Origin: Brevibacterium epidermidis NBRC 14811 | GTDB lineage: Bacteria; Actinomycetota; Actinomycetes; Actinomycetales; Brevibacteriaceae | Length of the DNA: 64,000 nucleotides | Assembly: GCF_001570805.1 (NCBI RefSeq) | Contig: NZ_BCSJ01000017.1 | Span: forward strand, 1 to 64,000 | Direction: 5' to 3' | Shown: positions 18,586 through 29,966 of the stretch, one piece after another | Layout of the letters: each line of letters begins with the position of its first letter | Numbering within the stretch: the stretch's first letter is position 1 | Program-made: the position numbers and the translations under genes | The notes under the pieces: generated by a model | What the model was told of the DNA's origin: nothing | The model's input: the letters and a program-made list of their open reading frames with translations, nothing else | Databases searched by the model: none

Positions 18586-18613
18586 GGGGGCGGTCACCGA
18601 AGTGACCGCCCCC
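18586..18613 (-). terminator. spc operon terminator after rplO
   Basis: 12-bp perfect stem (18586-18597 with 18602-18613, GGGGGCGGTCAC arm), CGAA loop, followed on the minus strand by CTTCTG. It splits secY-adk-map from the ribosomal spc genes. Confidence 0.85.
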
Positions 18614-18654
18614 TCACCAGCGTCGAAGCCGGGATCCCGTTCCAGTGGAACGGA

Positions 18655-19107
18655 TCAGGCCTCGTTGGTGCTTCCGCCTGCAGCCTTGATCTTCTCGGCT
18701 GCGGAGCCGGAGAACTTGTCTGCAGTGATGTTCAGAGCCACGGTTATCTCACCGGTGCCGAGAACCTTGACGGGCTGGTTCGCGCGCACTGCGCCCTTCT
18801 CCACGAGATCGGAGACGGTGACGTCTCCGCCCTCAGGGAACAGGCTGGACAGCTTGTCGAGGTTGACAACCTGGAACTCCACCTTGGCGGGGTTCTTGAA
18901 TCCACGCAGCTTGGGCAGACGCATGTGCATCGGGGTCTGGCCGCCCTCGAAGCCGTGCGGAACCTGGTAACGGGCCTTCGTGCCCTTGGTTCCGCGTCCG
19001 GCGGTCTTACCCTTCGAAGCCTCACCACGACCGACGCGGGTCTTGGCGGTCTTGGCTCCGGGGGCAGGGCGCAGATCGTGCAGCTTCAGCGAGTCGTTGT
19101 TCGACAT
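18655..19107 (-). CDS. rplO: 50S ribosomal protein L15 (uL15)
   Basis: 150 residues. Begins [22 protein letters not shown], with [23 protein letters not shown] and the C-terminal strand [15 protein letters not shown]. One base after rpmD; last gene of the spc operon before a terminator. Binds 23S rRNA late in 50S assembly. Confidence 0.98.
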   Translation of the reverse strand: MSNNDSLKLHDLRPAPGAKTAKTRVGRGEASKGKTAGRGTKGTKARYQVPHGFEGGQTPMHMRLPKLRGFKNPAKVEFQVVNLDKLSSLFPEGGDVTVSDLVEKGAVRANQPVKVLGTGEITVALNITADKFSGSAAEKIKAAGGSTNEA

Positions 19108-19108
19108 A

Positions 19109-19291
19109 TCAATCGACCTCTTCCACAGTCACGATGTGGCGGACAGTGTTGATCATTCCCCGGATCTCGGGGCGATCTTCCTGCACCACAACGTCGTTGG
19201 TCCGCTTGAGACCGAGCGAACGCAGCGTGTCGCGCTGGTTCTGACGGTATCCGATTGCGGATTTGCGCTGAGTAATCTTGAGCTTTGCCAT
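19109..19291 (-). CDS. rpmD: 50S ribosomal protein L30 (uL30)
   Basis: 60 residues, the bacterial short form. [19 protein letters not shown] and [21 protein letters not shown] match uL30, with C-terminal [15 protein letters not shown]. One-base overlap with the rpsE stop, one base before rplO. Confidence 0.97.
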   Translation of the reverse strand: MAKLKITQRKSAIGYRQNQRDTLRSLGLKRTNDVVVQEDRPEIRGMINTVRHIVTVEEVD

Positions 19292-19974
19292 CAGGACTTC
19301 GCCCCACTTTCAGCAGCTGCTCGCAGCAGTGCGTGCGGAGCAACTTCGTCGACGGGCAGGCCACGGCGAGCCGCAACCTCTTCCGGACGCTCAAGGCCCT
19401 TCAGTGCGGTGATCGCAGCATGCACGATGTTGATCGCGTTCGCCGAGCCCAGCGACTTGGACAGGACGTCCTGGACGCCTGCCGCATCGAGGACCGCACG
19501 AACGGGTCCACCAGCGATGACACCGGTACCAGGAGCGGCCGGACGCAGCAGGACGACGCCTGCGGCTTCCTCGCCCTGGATCGGGTGCGGAATGGTCTTC
19601 TGGATGCGGGGAACGCGGAAGAAGTTCTTCTTCGCTTCCTCGACACCCTTGGCGATGGCGGCAGGAACTTCCTTCGCCTTGCCGTAGCCCATGCCGACCA
19701 TGCCGTCGCCGTCTCCGACCACGACGAGAGCCGTGAAGGAGAACCGACGTCCACCCTTGACGACCTTCGACACGCGGTTGATCGTGATGACGTGTTCGAT
19801 GAACTGGTTCTTGTCGTCACGGTCGTTGCGACCGCCGCGTCCACGGCCTTCGCCGCGTCCGCGACCCTGACCGCCCTGTCCACCCTGGCCGCGGCCACGG
19901 GAGGAACGGTCACCGCTGTTGTCGGTGCGGGTCTCAGCAGTTGCCTGCTGTTCCTTGTTCTCTTCAGTGCTCAT
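19291..19974 (-). CDS. rpsE: 30S ribosomal protein S5 (uS5) with RG-rich N-terminal extension
   Basis: 227 residues against about 166 in E. coli. Core begins near residue 57 ([23 protein letters not shown]) and includes [22 protein letters not shown] and the second domain to [10 protein letters not shown]. Residues about 24-52 are a low-complexity RG/GQ repeat ([18 protein letters not shown]). uS5 lines the mRNA entry channel, and the tail is positioned to add positive charge there. It overlaps rplR by four bases and rpmD by one. Confidence 0.97.
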   Translation of the reverse strand: MSTEENKEQQATAETRTDNSGDRSSRGRGQGGQGGQGRGRGEGRGRGGRNDRDDKNQFIEHVITINRVSKVVKGGRRFSFTALVVVGDGDGMVGMGYGKAKEVPAAIAKGVEEAKKNFFRVPRIQKTIPHPIQGEEAAGVVLLRPAAPGTGVIAGGPVRAVLDAAGVQDVLSKSLGSANAINIVHAAITALKGLERPEEVAARRGLPVDEVAPHALLRAAAESGAKS

Positions 19975-20351
19975 AGGGCCAATCCTCCTTCACGGGCACC
20001 TTCGGCGATTGCCTGCACACGGCCGTGGTAGGCATTGCCTCCACGGTCGAAGACGACGGAGTCGATTCCGGCGTCCTTGGCGCGCTGAGCAACCAGCTCG
20101 CCCACCTTGCGGGCCTTGCCGGTCTTATCGCCTTCGAATGTCCGCAGGTCGGCTTCCATGGTGGAGGCCGAGACCAGGGTCTTGCCGACGGTGTCGTCGA
20201 TGACCTGGACGAAGACGTGGCGCGTGGAGCGAGTCACTGACAGGCGAGGGCGCTCGGACGTACCGCTGACATGCTTGCGCAGACGAGCGTGACGACGCTT
20301 GCGAGCAGCTGCCCTGCCCTTGCCGTAGCTTTCCTTCTTGCCAAAGGCCAT
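19971..20351 (-). CDS. rplR: 50S ribosomal protein L18 (uL18)
   Basis: 126 residues. Arg/Lys-rich N-terminus ([20 protein letters not shown]), [20 protein letters not shown] and the C-terminal [24 protein letters not shown] motif. Binds 5S rRNA. Two bases after rplF, with a four-base overlap into rpsE. Confidence 0.98.
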   Translation of the reverse strand: MAFGKKESYGKGRAAARKRRHARLRKHVSGTSERPRLSVTRSTRHVFVQVIDDTVGKTLVSASTMEADLRTFEGDKTGKARKVGELVAQRAKDAGIDSVVFDRGGNAYHGRVQAIAEGAREGGLAL

Positions 20352-20353
20352 CG

Positions 20354-20890
20354 TTACTTACCAGCCTTTCCGACCTTGCGACGGACGATTTCGCCGGCGT
20401 AGCGCACGCCCTTGCCCTTGTAAGGCTCGGGCTTGCGCAGCTTCCGGATGTTCGCAGCGGTCTCACCGACGAGCTGCTTGTCGATTCCGTGGACAGCGAC
20501 CTTGGTCTGACCGTCGACGCTGAAGGAGATGCCCTCCGGCGGTTCGACGACGATCGGGTGGCTGTAGCCGAGGGCGAACTCGAGGTTCGATCCCTTGGCC
20601 AGGACACGGTAACCGGTTCCGACGATCTCGAGGGCCTTGGAGTAGCCTTCGGTCACACCGACGATCATGTTGTTGATGAGCGTGCGGGACAGTCCGTGCA
20701 GCGAACGCGATTCGCGCTCTTCGTCCGGACGGGCCACTGTGACGACACCGTCTTCGAGCGATACGGTGATCGGCTCGGCGATGGTGACGGACAGTTCGCC
20801 CTTAGGTCCCTTGACGGCGACATCCTGGCCGTCGACCTTGACCTCGACGCCGCTGGGAACGGAGATCGGGTTCTTGCCAATACGTGACAT
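20354..20890 (-). CDS. rplF: 50S ribosomal protein L6 (uL6)
   Basis: 178 residues. [17 protein letters not shown] start, a duplicated beta domain, LIGLTEG-like [15 protein letters not shown], and C-terminal [17 protein letters not shown]. Binds near the GTPase centre and sarcin-ricin loop. 17 bases after rpsH. Confidence 0.98.
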   Translation of the reverse strand: MSRIGKNPISVPSGVEVKVDGQDVAVKGPKGELSVTIAEPITVSLEDGVVTVARPDEERESRSLHGLSRTLINNMIVGVTEGYSKALEIVGTGYRVLAKGSNLEFALGYSHPIVVEPPEGISFSVDGQTKVAVHGIDKQLVGETAANIRKLRKPEPYKGKGVRYAGEIVRRKVGKAGK

Positions 20891-20907
20891 GTTCTTCTCT
20901 CCTTCCT

Positions 20908-21306
20908 TTACCAGACGTAGGCGAGGACTTCCCCACCCACACCCTTCTTGGCGGCCTGACGGTCCGTCAGGAGACCTGACGAGGTCGACAGGATGGCGAT
21001 GCCGAGTCCGCCGAGAACCTTGGGCAGGTTCGTGGACTTCGCGTACACGCGCAGTCCCGGCTTAGACACACGGCGCAGGCCGGCGATCGAACGTTCCCGG
21101 TTGGGTCCGAACTTCAGGTCCAGGAGCAGCGTCTTGCCGACTTCGGCGTCTTCGACGCTCCAGCCAGTGATGTAGCCCTCGGTCTTGAGGATCTCGGCGA
21201 TGTTCGACTTGAGCTTCGAGAACGGCATGCTGACGTCCTCGTGATAAGCCGAGTTGGCGTTGCGCAGACGCGTAAGCATATCTGCGACTGGATCAGTCAT
21301 TGTCAT
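20908..21306 (-). CDS. rpsH: 30S ribosomal protein S8 (uS8)
   Basis: 132 residues from ATG 21306; a second ATG at 21300 (MTDPVADML) is equally plausible. [15 protein letters not shown] and C-terminal GILTD-like [27 protein letters not shown] are diagnostic. rpsN/rpsZ (S14), which normally sits immediately upstream, is missing: only 67 bases separate rpsH from rplE. Confidence 0.98.
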   Translation of the reverse strand: MTMTDPVADMLTRLRNANSAYHEDVSMPFSKLKSNIAEILKTEGYITGWSVEDAEVGKTLLLDLKFGPNRERSIAGLRRVSKPGLRVYAKSTNLPKVLGGLGIAILSTSSGLLTDRQAAKKGVGGEVLAYVW

Positions 21307-21373
21307 TTGGGCACTTGCCCTTCCTCGTTACGGTTTCCGCCCACGTACTGTGCTTGGACCTGCAACGTAGCGA

Positions 21374-21943
21374 TTATTTTTGCTTGAACGGGAACCCGAG
21401 GTGACGCAGCAGTGCACGTCCCTCGTCGTCGGTTGCCGCGGTGGTGACGACGGTGATATCCATACCGCGGACACGGTCGATCCGGTCCTGGTCGATCTCG
21501 TGGAACATGGACTGCTCCGTGAGGCCGAAGGTGTAGTTACCGTTTCCGTCGAACTGACGATCCGAGAGTCCGCGGAAGTCGCGGATACGCGGCAGTGCCA
21601 GAGTGATGACGCGGTCGATGAACTCCCACATCCGAGCTCCACGCATGGTGACGTGGGCGCCGATGGGCTGTCCCTCGCGCAGCTTGAACTGTGCGATGGA
21701 CTTGCGGGCACGGGTCACGACGGGCTTCTGACCGGTGATCAGAGTCAGGTCGTTGATCGCGCCTTCGATCATCTTGGAATCGCGTGCTGCGTCACCCACA
21801 CCCATGTTCACGACGACCTTGGTCAGTCCGGGAACCTGCATGGGGTTGGCGTAGTTGAACTCTTCCTGCAGCTTCGCAACGATCTCTTCGCGGTAAATCT
21901 GCTTGAGACGCGGTGCGGGACGGCTGGTGGTTGTTTCCGTCAT
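21374..21943 (-). CDS. rplE: 50S ribosomal protein L5 (uL5)
   Basis: 189 residues. [31 protein letters not shown] (described in part), [19 protein letters not shown] and [13 protein letters not shown] are family hallmarks; the C-terminus [20 protein letters not shown] completes the core. Binds 5S rRNA and the P-site tRNA elbow. One-base overlap with the rplX stop. Confidence 0.98.
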   Translation of the reverse strand: MTETTTSRPAPRLKQIYREEIVAKLQEEFNYANPMQVPGLTKVVVNMGVGDAARDSKMIEGAINDLTLITGQKPVVTRARKSIAQFKLREGQPIGAHVTMRGARMWEFIDRVITLALPRIRDFRGLSDRQFDGNGNYTFGLTEQSMFHEIDQDRIDRVRGMDITVVTTAATDDEGRALLRHLGFPFKQK

Positions 21944-22317
21944 CAGATCTCCTCCCCGGTGCGACGCGAGAAGCGAACCCGAATGGTCTTGGTGCGACCG
22001 TCGCGCTCGACGCTCTCCTCGCGGTATCCGACGCGGGTGGGCTTGTTGTCCTTGGGATCAACAAGCGCCACGTTGGACACGTGGATGGGGGCTTCGTGGG
22101 TCTCACGGCCACCAGCGGTGCCGCCGGCCTGAGTCTGCGTAGCCTTCTTGTGCTTGATCACGCGGTTGACACCCTCAACGAGGACGCGGTTGCGTTCGGG
22201 GTAGACGGCAAGGACCTTGCCCTGCTTCCCACGATCGCCACCACGGGACTGCCGAGCGCCGGCGATGACCTGGACGAGGTCGCCCTTCTTGATCTTGAGC
22301 TTGTTCGCCATGCTCAC
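21943..22317 (-). CDS. rplX: 50S ribosomal protein L24 (uL24)
   Basis: 124 residues from GTG 22317 (GTGA overlap with the rplN stop); ATG 22311 is an alternative. [20 protein letters not shown] motif, [22 protein letters not shown] and the actinobacterial C-terminal extension with RVGYR and [15 protein letters not shown] are present. Assembly-initiator protein of the 50S subunit. Confidence 0.97.
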   Translation of the reverse strand: MSMANKLKIKKGDLVQVIAGARQSRGGDRGKQGKVLAVYPERNRVLVEGVNRVIKHKKATQTQAGGTAGGRETHEAPIHVSNVALVDPKDNKPTRVGYREESVERDGRTKTIRVRFSRRTGEEI

Positions 22318-22682
22318 AACACCTCCGGTGCCAGGGAGACGATCTTCATGAACTTCTTGTCGCGGAGTTCGCGTCCCACGGGTCCGAAGATACGGGTTCC
22401 GCGTGGTTCCTCATCATTCTTGAGGATGACAGCTGCATTCTCATCGAACTTGATGTAGGAACCGTCGGGACGGCGACGTTCCTTGGCAGTGCGAACGATG
22501 ACAGCCTTGACGACGTCACCCTTCTTCACGTTTCCGCCCGGGATTGCATCCTTGACGGTTGCCACGATGGTGTCACCGATCGAGGCGTAGCGCCGACCGG
22601 AGCCACCCAGGATCCTGATTGCCAGGATCTGCTTGGCGCCAGTGTTGTCGGCGACTTTGAGTCGCGACTCTTGCTGAATCAC
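22314..22682 (-). CDS. rplN: 50S ribosomal protein L14 (uL14)
   Basis: 122 residues, GTG start at 22682 after an AGGAG site. [36 protein letters not shown] and [18 protein letters not shown] are diagnostic. First gene of the spc operon; a terminator hairpin and 144-base gap separate it from rpsQ. Confidence 0.98.
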   Translation of the reverse strand: MIQQESRLKVADNTGAKQILAIRILGGSGRRYASIGDTIVATVKDAIPGGNVKKGDVVKAVIVRTAKERRRPDGSYIKFDENAAVILKNDEEPRGTRIFGPVGRELRDKKFMKIVSLAPEVL

Positions 22683-22770
22683 TATTTTCTCCTGTCGTCG
22701 CGCTGGTTCTCACGCCTGAGCGCGAGCCTTGCGGAACGGATTCATTGACATTTCACCCCGTTCCCGGTAG

Positions 22771-22801
22771 CCGCCCGCGGCCTGGTTGAGACCGCGGGCG
22801 G
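22771..22801 (-). terminator. S10 operon terminator between rpsQ and rplN
   Basis: 10-bp perfect stem CCGCCCGCGG (22771-22780) with 22792-22801, 11-nt loop, and weaker outer pairing. It marks the S10/spc boundary. The spc promoter should lie between 22683 and 22770. Confidence 0.7.
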
Positions 22802-22826
22802 GACCGGGTGGGTGGGGTGGCGTTGA

Positions 22827-23114
22827 CTACTTGGCGCGTTCGATGATCTCGACGAGCCGCCAACGCTTCGCGGCCGAAATCGGCCGCGTCTCGGCCACGA
22901 GGACGAGGTCGCCGATGCCGGCGGTGTTCTCTTCGTCGTGAACCTTGTACTTGACCGACTTGCGCAGGACCTTGCCGTAGAGGCGGTGCTTCATGCGCTC
23001 CTCAACCTCGACGACGATAGTCTTGTCCATCTTGTCGGATACGACGTAACCACGTGCGGTCTTGCGGGAGTTGCGTTCCGCAGCAGTGGCCTCAGTATTC
23101 GTGGTCTCCGCCAT
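22827..23114 (-). CDS. rpsQ: 30S ribosomal protein S17 (uS17)
   Basis: 95 residues from ATG 23114; a GTG codon directly upstream at 23117 is an alternative start. The core [23 protein letters not shown] and [21 protein letters not shown] match uS17, with C-terminal [20 protein letters not shown] short Thr/Ala/Glu-rich N-terminal extension precedes the core, as in other actinobacteria. Last gene of the S10 operon. Confidence 0.97.
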   Translation of the reverse strand: MAETTNTEATAAERNSRKTARGYVVSDKMDKTIVVEVEERMKHRLYGKVLRKSVKYKVHDEENTAGIGDLVLVAETRPISAAKRWRLVEIIERAK

Positions 23115-23371
23115 CACTTGCTCTCTTCCTTGGCATCAGCGGGGTTCGGACGGATGTCCAGCTCCCGTTCGTTGAGCACGGTGTAGATACGAGCGATGTC
23201 GCGACGCACGGCCTTGAGGCGACCGTGGCTCTCCAGCTGACCGGTGGCCGACTGGAAACGCAGGTTGAACAGCTCGGCCTTGGCCTTCTTGAGCTCTTCC
23301 TGCAGACGCTCGTTGTCGTAACCGTCAAGCGCGTCGATGGAAAGGTTCTTCGAACCGATAGCCATTCTCAC
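23114..23371 (-). CDS. rpmC: 50S ribosomal protein L29 (uL29)
   Basis: 85 residues from GTG 23371 (GTGA overlap with rplP); ATG 23365 is an alternative. Two-helix core [25 protein letters not shown] and [16 protein letters not shown]. The C-terminal tail [14 protein letters not shown] extends beyond E. coli L29. Located at the polypeptide exit tunnel, where nascent-chain factors dock. Confidence 0.97.
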   Translation of the reverse strand: MRMAIGSKNLSIDALDGYDNERLQEELKKAKAELFNLRFQSATGQLESHGRLKAVRRDIARIYTVLNERELDIRPNPADAKEESK

Positions 23372-23784
23372 TCACCACCTTCGCGGGCCACGATACGGGC
23401 CTTCAGCGGAAGCTTGTGGATCGCCAGGCGCAGGGCCTCGCGAGCAACTTCCTCGGACACACCGCCGAGTTCGAACATGACTCGACCGGGTTTGACATTG
23501 GCGATCCACCACTCCGGCGAACCCTTACCGGAACCCATGCGGGTTTCGGCAGGCTTCTTCGTCAGCGGGTGATCAGGGTAGATGTTGATCCACACCTTGC
23601 CGCCACGCTTGATGTAGCGCGTCATGGCAATACGTGCGGCCTCGATCTGACGGTTGGTGATGTAGGCCGGCTCGAGAGCCTGGATGCCGTAGTCACCGAA
23701 GGACACCGTCGTGCCTCCCTTGGCGGCGCCGCCCCGGTTGGGGTGGTGCTGCTTGCGGAATTTCACTCGACGAGGGATCAGCAT
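23368..23784 (-). CDS. rplP: 50S ribosomal protein L16 (uL16)
   Basis: 138 residues. [19 protein letters not shown] start, [45 protein letters not shown] with the conserved Arg loop, and [16 protein letters not shown]. Near the peptidyl-transferase centre and A-site tRNA. Three bases after rpsC. Confidence 0.98.
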   Translation of the reverse strand: MLIPRRVKFRKQHHPNRGGAAKGGTTVSFGDYGIQALEPAYITNRQIEAARIAMTRYIKRGGKVWINIYPDHPLTKKPAETRMGSGKGSPEWWIANVKPGRVMFELGGVSEEVAREALRLAIHKLPLKARIVAREGGE

Positions 23785-23787
23785 TTC

Positions 23788-24603
23788 TCAGCCCTCCGAT
23801 CCGGCCTCAGCCGCGGGGGCTTCGGCACTGTTCTCAGTATTACGGGCCTGGTCGCCACGGCGCGGTGCGCCTTCCTGACCACGTCCGCGGCCTCCACGAC
23901 CGCGCCCACGGCCACGCGGGCCACGAGCAGCAGGAGCCTTGGCCTGCTCAGCGGCAAGCTCCTTGTCGGTCATGTCGCCCTTGTAGATCCACACCTTGAC
24001 GCCGATGCGTCCGAAAGTGGTGTGGGCTTCGTGAACGCCGAAGTCGATGTTCGCGCGCAGGGTGTGCAGCGGCACACGTCCTTCGCGGTAGAACTCGGAA
24101 CGGCTCATCTCAGCACCGCCCAGGCGGCCGGAGCACTGCACGCGGATGCCCTTGGCACCTGCGCGCTGGGCGCTCTGGATCGCCTTGCGCATCGCGCGGC
24201 GGAACGCCACACGACTGGCGAGCTGCTCGGCAACACCCTGGGCGACGAGCTGTGCGTCGACCTCGGGGTTCTTCACCTCAAGGATGTTGAGCTGAATCTG
24301 CTTGCCGGTGAGCTTCTCGAGCTGACCGCGGATGCGGTCCGCTTCGGCTCCGCGACGGCCGATGACGATGCCCGGACGTGCGGTGTGGATGTCGACGCGG
24401 ACACGGTCACGCGTGCGCTCGATGTTGACCTTCGAGATGCCGGCCCGTTCGAGGCCGGTGTTCATCATCTGGCGGATCTTGACATCTTCGAGCACGTAGT
24501 CCTTGTAGCGCTGCCCCGGCTTGGTCGAGTCAGCGAACCACTTCGACTTGTGATCCGTGGTGATTCCGAGTCGGAATCCATTCGGATTGATCTTCTGGCC
24601 CAT
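23788..24603 (-). CDS. rpsC: 30S ribosomal protein S3 (uS3) with RG-rich C-terminal tail
   Basis: 271 residues against 233 in E. coli. [13 protein letters not shown] start, KH domain with GVVIGR-type [16 protein letters not shown], and C-terminal domain to [13 protein letters not shown]. Residues about 227-250 are Arg/Gly repeats ([16 protein letters not shown]), followed by an Ala/Glu tail. uS3 forms the mRNA entry helicase site with uS4 and uS5, and uS5 here also carries an RG-rich extension. One-base overlap with rplV. Confidence 0.98.
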   Translation of the reverse strand: MGQKINPNGFRLGITTDHKSKWFADSTKPGQRYKDYVLEDVKIRQMMNTGLERAGISKVNIERTRDRVRVDIHTARPGIVIGRRGAEADRIRGQLEKLTGKQIQLNILEVKNPEVDAQLVAQGVAEQLASRVAFRRAMRKAIQSAQRAGAKGIRVQCSGRLGGAEMSRSEFYREGRVPLHTLRANIDFGVHEAHTTFGRIGVKVWIYKGDMTDKELAAEQAKAPAARGPRGRGRGRGGRGRGQEGAPRRGDQARNTENSAEAPAAEAGSEG

Positions 24604-24989
24604 TAGCGGTTCCCCTTCCGGCTCTTGCGCTGAGGCAGGTCGTCACCGCTGGCCAGGACCACTGTCACGTGGCTGGTGCGCTTTTCGATGCGAAATGCGC
24701 GACCCTGGGCACGCGGACGGAACCGCTTCATGGTCGGCCCCTCGTCCACGAAGGCTTCGGAGATGACCAGTTCGTTCTCGTCGAACGCAACGCCTTCCTC
24801 GTCGGCCCGGACACGCGCATTGGCGATGCCGGAGGCCACGAGCTTGTAAATCGGATCTGATGCCGACTGTTCTGCAAACTTCAACACTGCAAGTGCTTCG
24901 GTCGCCTGCTGACCACGAATGAGGTCGATGACGCGCCGAGCCTTGCGAGGCGTAACGCGCAGGTACCGCGCCTTAGCCTTGGCTTCCAT
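24603..24989 (-). CDS. rplV: 50S ribosomal protein L22 (uL22)
   Basis: 128 residues. [25 protein letters not shown] (in part), ASGIANARV and the tunnel-constriction hairpin region [23 protein letters not shown] are present without insertions. The hairpin helps form the macrolide-sensitive exit tunnel; no known resistance duplication is visible. 42 bases after rpsS. Confidence 0.98.
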   Translation of the reverse strand: MEAKAKARYLRVTPRKARRVIDLIRGQQATEALAVLKFAEQSASDPIYKLVASGIANARVRADEEGVAFDENELVISEAFVDEGPTMKRFRPRAQGRAFRIEKRTSHVTVVLASGDDLPQRKSRKGNR

Positions 24990-25031
24990 CGCTTCCTTCT
25001 CTCTTCTCTAGGATCGAAAGAGTGCCCCGCC

Positions 25032-25313
25032 TCAGCGGCGGCGCCCCTTGCGATCGTCCTTTTCGTGGCCACGGAACGTCCGTGTCGGTGCGAACTCGCC
25101 GAGCTTGTGTCCGACCATCGACTCAGTGATGAAGACGGGGACATGCTTGCGTCCGTCATGTACTGCGATGGTGTGTCCCAGGAAGTCCGGGACGATCATC
25201 GAGCGACGAGACCATGTTTTGATGACATTTTTGGTGTTCTTCTCGTTCTGACGAGCCACCTTCTGGAAGAGGTGTTCGTCGACGAAAGGACCCTTTTTGA
25301 GGCTACGAGGCAT
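25032..25313 (-). CDS. rpsS: 30S ribosomal protein S19 (uS19)
   Basis: 93 residues. [43 protein letters not shown] and [24 protein letters not shown] are standard. Lies in the 30S head beside uS13. 15 bases after rplB. Confidence 0.98.
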   Translation of the reverse strand: MPRSLKKGPFVDEHLFQKVARQNEKNTKNVIKTWSRRSMIVPDFLGHTIAVHDGRKHVPVFITESMVGHKLGEFAPTRTFRGHEKDDRKGRRR

Positions 25314-25328
25314 AAGTCAGTACTCCAA

Positions 25329-26165
25329 TCAGCGCTTCTTGCCGGTCCGGCGACGGCGCACGATGTACTTGTCGCTCTCTTTGTTCGGCCGGCGTGTGCG
25401 GCCCTCCAACTGACCCCACGGGCTGACTGGGTGACGACCACCCGAAGTACGGCCCTCGCCACCACCATGCGGGTGGTCGATCGGGTTCATCACGACACCG
25501 CGCACGGACGGGCGCTTGCCCTTCCAACGCATGCGGCCTGCTTTGCCCCAGCTGATGTTCGACTGCTCGGCATTGCCGACCTCGCCGACCGTCGCACGGC
25601 AGCGCGCATCGACGTTGCGGATTTCGCCCGAAGGCATCCGCAGCTGTGCGAAACGTCCGTACTTCGCCACGAGCTGCACGGACGAACCTGCAGAACGAGC
25701 GATCTTGGCACCGCCGCCGGGACGCATTTCAACTGCGTGCACCACGGTGCCGACTGGGATGTTGCGCAGGGCAAGGTTGTTGCCCGGCTTGATGTCTGCA
25801 CCCGGACCGGCTTCCACCTGAGCGCCCTGCTTGAGGTTCTGCGGGGCGATGATGTAGCGCTTCTCTCCGTCTGCATAGTGCAGCAGAGCGATGCGAGCCG
25901 TACGGTTCGGGTCATATTCGATGTGTGCGACCTTCGCCGGAACGCCATCTTTGTCATGGCGGCGGAAGTCGATGACACGGTACTGACGCTTGTGACCGCC
26001 GCCCTGGTGGCGGGTGGTCACGCGTCCCTGGCTGTTGCGGCCGCCGCGCTTGGGCAGCGGGCGCAGAAGCGACTTCTCCGGTGTAGACCGGGTCACTTCG
26101 ACGAAGTCGGCGACCGACGAGCCACGGCGGCCCGGGGTCGTCGGCTTGTGCTTACGGATTCCCAT
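25329..26165 (-). CDS. rplB: 50S ribosomal protein L2 (uL2)
   Basis: 278 residues. [17 protein letters not shown] start, [21 protein letters not shown], the conserved [22 protein letters not shown] containing the functionally important His, and C-terminal [17 protein letters not shown]. Required for subunit association and peptidyl transfer. 30 bases after rplW. Confidence 0.98.
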   Translation of the reverse strand: MGIRKHKPTTPGRRGSSVADFVEVTRSTPEKSLLRPLPKRGGRNSQGRVTTRHQGGGHKRQYRVIDFRRHDKDGVPAKVAHIEYDPNRTARIALLHYADGEKRYIIAPQNLKQGAQVEAGPGADIKPGNNLALRNIPVGTVVHAVEMRPGGGAKIARSAGSSVQLVAKYGRFAQLRMPSGEIRNVDARCRATVGEVGNAEQSNISWGKAGRMRWKGKRPSVRGVVMNPIDHPHGGGEGRTSGGRHPVSPWGQLEGRTRRPNKESDKYIVRRRRTGKKR

Positions 26166-26195
26166 GAGTCTTGTCCTTCTTTGACGAAGGATCGC

Positions 26196-26495
26196 TTAGA
26201 GCGATCCACCGAAGATGTCGATCGATCCGTCCTTGAGGGCGACAATGGCACGCTTGGTGTCCTTGCGCTTTCCCCAACCGGTGCGGGTGCGGCGGCGCTT
26301 GCCCTGACGATTCAGGGTGTTCACCTTGGCGACCTGCACATCGAAGATCGTTTCAATGGCTTGCTTGATCTCGGTCTTGTTCGAGTCCTGGTCGACGAGG
26401 AAGGTGTACTTGCCTTCGTCCATCAGGCTGTAGGTCTTCTCCGAGACGACCGGAGCGACGATGATGTCGCGCGGGTCCTTGAAGTTCAGACTCAT
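26196..26495 (-). CDS. rplW: 50S ribosomal protein L23 (uL23)
   Basis: 99 residues. [53 protein letters not shown] and the loop [20 protein letters not shown] are diagnostic. Exit-tunnel docking site for trigger factor and SRP. Four-base overlap with rplD. Confidence 0.98.
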   Translation of the reverse strand: MSLNFKDPRDIIVAPVVSEKTYSLMDEGKYTFLVDQDSNKTEIKQAIETIFDVQVAKVNTLNRQGKRRRTRTGWGKRKDTKRAIVALKDGSIDIFGGSL

Positions 26496-27145
26496 GATGC
26501 GTCCTCCGATTTGCGGTTTCCGCTCAGGAACGCGGCAAGAGCTGCCTCGGTGAACACGATGTCATCGGCGAGCAGCACATCATAGGTGTTGAGCTGATCG
26601 GAGGTGAGCACGTGGACGTGGGGCAGGTTGCGCACGCTCAGGTAGGTGAGCTCGTCGTCACGGTCGAGCACCACGAGGGTGTTCTTGCGCTCGGACAGGC
26701 CGGCCAGTGCGGCCTTCGCCTGCTTGGTCGACGGGGCGTCGCCGGTGACCAGGTTCTTCATCACGAAGACCTGATCGAGGCGTGCACGATCAGACAGGGC
26801 TCCGCGCAGAGCGGCGGCCTTCATCTTCTTGGGGGTCCGCTGCGAGTAGTCGCGCGGGACCGGTCCGTGCACGATTCCGCCGCCGTTGTACTGAGGAGCG
26901 CGGATCGAACCCTGACGGGCGTTGCCGGTTCCCTTCTGGCGGTAGGGCTTGCGACCGCCACCGCGAACTTCGGAGCGGGTCTTCGTCTTGTGCGTACCCT
27001 GACGGGCAGCAGCCAGCTGTGCCACGACGACCTGGTGGATCAGGGGCACGTTGGTCGGCACGCCGAAGACCTCGGCGGGCAGATCAACAGAGCCGGCCTT
27101 GGCACCAGCGGCATCGATGACGTCGACTGTCTTGACATCAGTCAT
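26492..27145 (-). CDS. rplD: 50S ribosomal protein L4 (uL4)
   Basis: 217 residues. [47 protein letters not shown] (in part) includes the tunnel loop; C-terminal [18 protein letters not shown] completes it. In E. coli uL4 represses the S10 operon; no equivalent leader is recognised here. Five bases after rplC. Confidence 0.98.
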   Translation of the reverse strand: MTDVKTVDVIDAAGAKAGSVDLPAEVFGVPTNVPLIHQVVVAQLAAARQGTHKTKTRSEVRGGGRKPYRQKGTGNARQGSIRAPQYNGGGIVHGPVPRDYSQRTPKKMKAAALRGALSDRARLDQVFVMKNLVTGDAPSTKQAKAALAGLSERKNTLVVLDRDDELTYLSVRNLPHVHVLTSDQLNTYDVLLADDIVFTEAALAAFLSGNRKSEDAS

Positions 27146-27150
27146 TACGT

Positions 27151-27825
27151 TCAGGCCTCCTTCACGGCCGAGCGAACGAGGACGACTCCACCCTTGGGGC
27201 CGGGAACGGCACCCTTGATGAGCAGGAAGTTGTTCTCGTTGTCCACGGCGTGGATCGTGAGGTTCTGGGTGGTGTGCTTGACAGCGCCCATACGGCCGGC
27301 CATGCGCATACCCTTGAACACGCGACCAGGTGTAGCGGCTCCGCCGATCGAACCTGGCTTGCGGTGGTTGCGGTGCTGACCGTGGGAGGCGCCGACGCCG
27401 GCGAAGCCGTGACGCTTCATAACACCGGCGGTGCCCTTGCCCTTGGTCTTCGCGGTCACATCGACCTTGATTCCGGCTTCGAACGTGTCGACGCCGAGTT
27501 CCTGGCCGAGCTCGTAGTCAGCAGCATCTGCAGTGCGCAGTTCGACGAGGTGACGGCGTGGGGTCACACCGGCCTTCTCGAAGTGGCCTGCGGTCGGCTT
27601 GTTGACCTTGCGAGGATCGATCTCGCCGAACGCGATCTGCACAGCGGGGTAACCATCGGTTTCCTCGTTGCGGACCTGAGTTACGACGTTGTTTCCGGTG
27701 GCCACAACGGTCACCGGCACGAGGTTGTTCTGCTCATCCCAGACCTGGGTCATGCCCAGCTTGGTTCCCAGCAGGCCCTTGACCTTGCTGGTGGTCGGGA
27801 GAGCGGATGAACGAGTGTTCGCCAT
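27151..27825 (-). CDS. rplC: 50S ribosomal protein L3 (uL3)
   Basis: 224 residues. [18 protein letters not shown], the central [27 protein letters not shown] loop with [14 protein letters not shown], and C-terminal [18 protein letters not shown]. The Gln/His-containing loop approaches the peptidyl-transferase centre. 11 bases after rpsJ. Confidence 0.98.
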   Translation of the reverse strand: MANTRSSALPTTSKVKGLLGTKLGMTQVWDEQNNLVPVTVVATGNNVVTQVRNEETDGYPAVQIAFGEIDPRKVNKPTAGHFEKAGVTPRRHLVELRTADAADYELGQELGVDTFEAGIKVDVTAKTKGKGTAGVMKRHGFAGVGASHGQHRNHRKPGSIGGAATPGRVFKGMRMAGRMGAVKHTTQNLTIHAVDNENNFLLIKGAVPGPKGGVVLVRSAVKEA

Positions 27826-27836
27826 TGCTGCCTCCC

Positions 27837-28145
27837 TTAGAGCTTGATCTCGATGTTGACGTCGTCAGCGAGGTCGAGACGCATGAGCGAGTCGACTGCC
27901 TTCGGCGTCGGGTCGACGATGTCGATCAGACGCTTGTGCGTGCGCATTTCGAAATGCTCACGGCTGTCCTTGTACTTGTGCGGCGAACGGATGACGCAGT
28001 ACACGTTCTTCTCCGTTGGCAACGGCACGGGGCCCACAACAGTCGCACCTGCGCGAGTGACGGTGTCCACGATCTTTCGCGCAGCACTGTCAATCACAGC
28101 GTGGTCGTACGACTTGAGCCGAATGCGGATCTTCTGTCCCGCCAT
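27837..28145 (-). CDS. rpsJ: 30S ribosomal protein S10 / NusE (uS10)
   Basis: 102 residues. [64 protein letters not shown] (in part) match uS10. Also acts as NusE in antitermination. First gene of the S10 operon after a long untranslated region. Confidence 0.98.
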   Translation of the reverse strand: MAGQKIRIRLKSYDHAVIDSAARKIVDTVTRAGATVVGPVPLPTEKNVYCVIRSPHKYKDSREHFEMRTHKRLIDIVDPTPKAVDSLMRLDLADDVNIEIKL

Positions 28146-28598
28146 GGCGTCGTCTCTTTCTTTAGTTGCTTCCGGCCATCAACTCGCAGAGGCTTTGAGT
28201 CACTCTGCCGTCTGTGCCGGCTGACCATGACCGACCCCCGAGGTCGGGCGTGTCGGCTAATCCTGACGGAGAAATTCTCACTTCTCCCCCAAGCACCGAC
28301 GGCGCTTCTACTCATTGGCTGCTCGGTCCGAACCCGCATGATGCAGATTCATCGATCCGATAGTGTTTCGGGCTGTTCGCGGTATCACTACCGCAGTGCA
28401 GGGGTCAACGCCCAAAACGCAACTTCACTATCTTGTCACATAGCACTTCACCCGCGCAATTCCGGGAGCCGTGCCTGTGAGGGAACTCTCAAGGATCACA
28501 GCGGCCGCAATTGCGCCAATTTCCACTCTGCGACCCTCGGCAACTCCCCCACCTGCATCATCCGACCTGGCACTGACGAATTCTGCCCGGGCATGCGG
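28146..28598. other. S10 operon upstream region and leader
   Basis: About 450 gene-free bases between rpsJ and the tuf terminator. A candidate minus-strand promoter (TTGACC, N17, ATACCG) lies at 28380-28408, implying a leader of about 230 nt. A/T-rich patches near 28260-28290 and 28410-28450 stand out. No known r-protein leader structure is recognised. Confidence 0.6.
28380..28408 (-). promoter_or_regulatory. candidate S10 operon promoter
   Basis: Minus strand TTGACC (28408-28403), 17-bp spacer, ATACCG (28385-28380). The -35 is good and the -10 modest. Confidence 0.4.
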
Positions 28599-28632
28599 AA
28601 GGGGCCGCAGCTCCGAAGAGCTGCGGCCCCTT
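28599..28632 (-). terminator. tuf terminator
   Basis: 15-bp perfect stem AAGGGGCCGCAGCTC (28599-28613) with 28618-28632, loop CGAA, 25 bases past the tuf stop. Ends the str operon and isolates the S10 operon. Confidence 0.9.
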
Positions 28633-28656
28633 GCCTGTGGTACTCAGTGAGTCAGA

Positions 28657-29850
<1,194 letters not shown>

Positions 29851-29874
29851 TGGGTTCCTCCTCGTGGTTGTCAA

Positions 29875-29895
29875 AAGATATGCGGTTCATATCTT
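29875..29895 (-). promoter_or_regulatory. A/T-rich hairpin in the fusA-tuf gap
   Basis: On the minus strand AAGATATG, loop AACCG, CATATCTT, then TTTTG. An 8-bp A/T-rich stem followed by a T-run, just upstream of the tuf ribosome binding site. It could be a weak intercistronic terminator or processing site. Confidence 0.4.
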
Positions 29896-29966
29896 AGACC
29901 TTTTGTTGGTTATCTTTCATTCCGGCGAACATGTTCTTGATCACCGGGGCGACCGGAATTCGGAGA

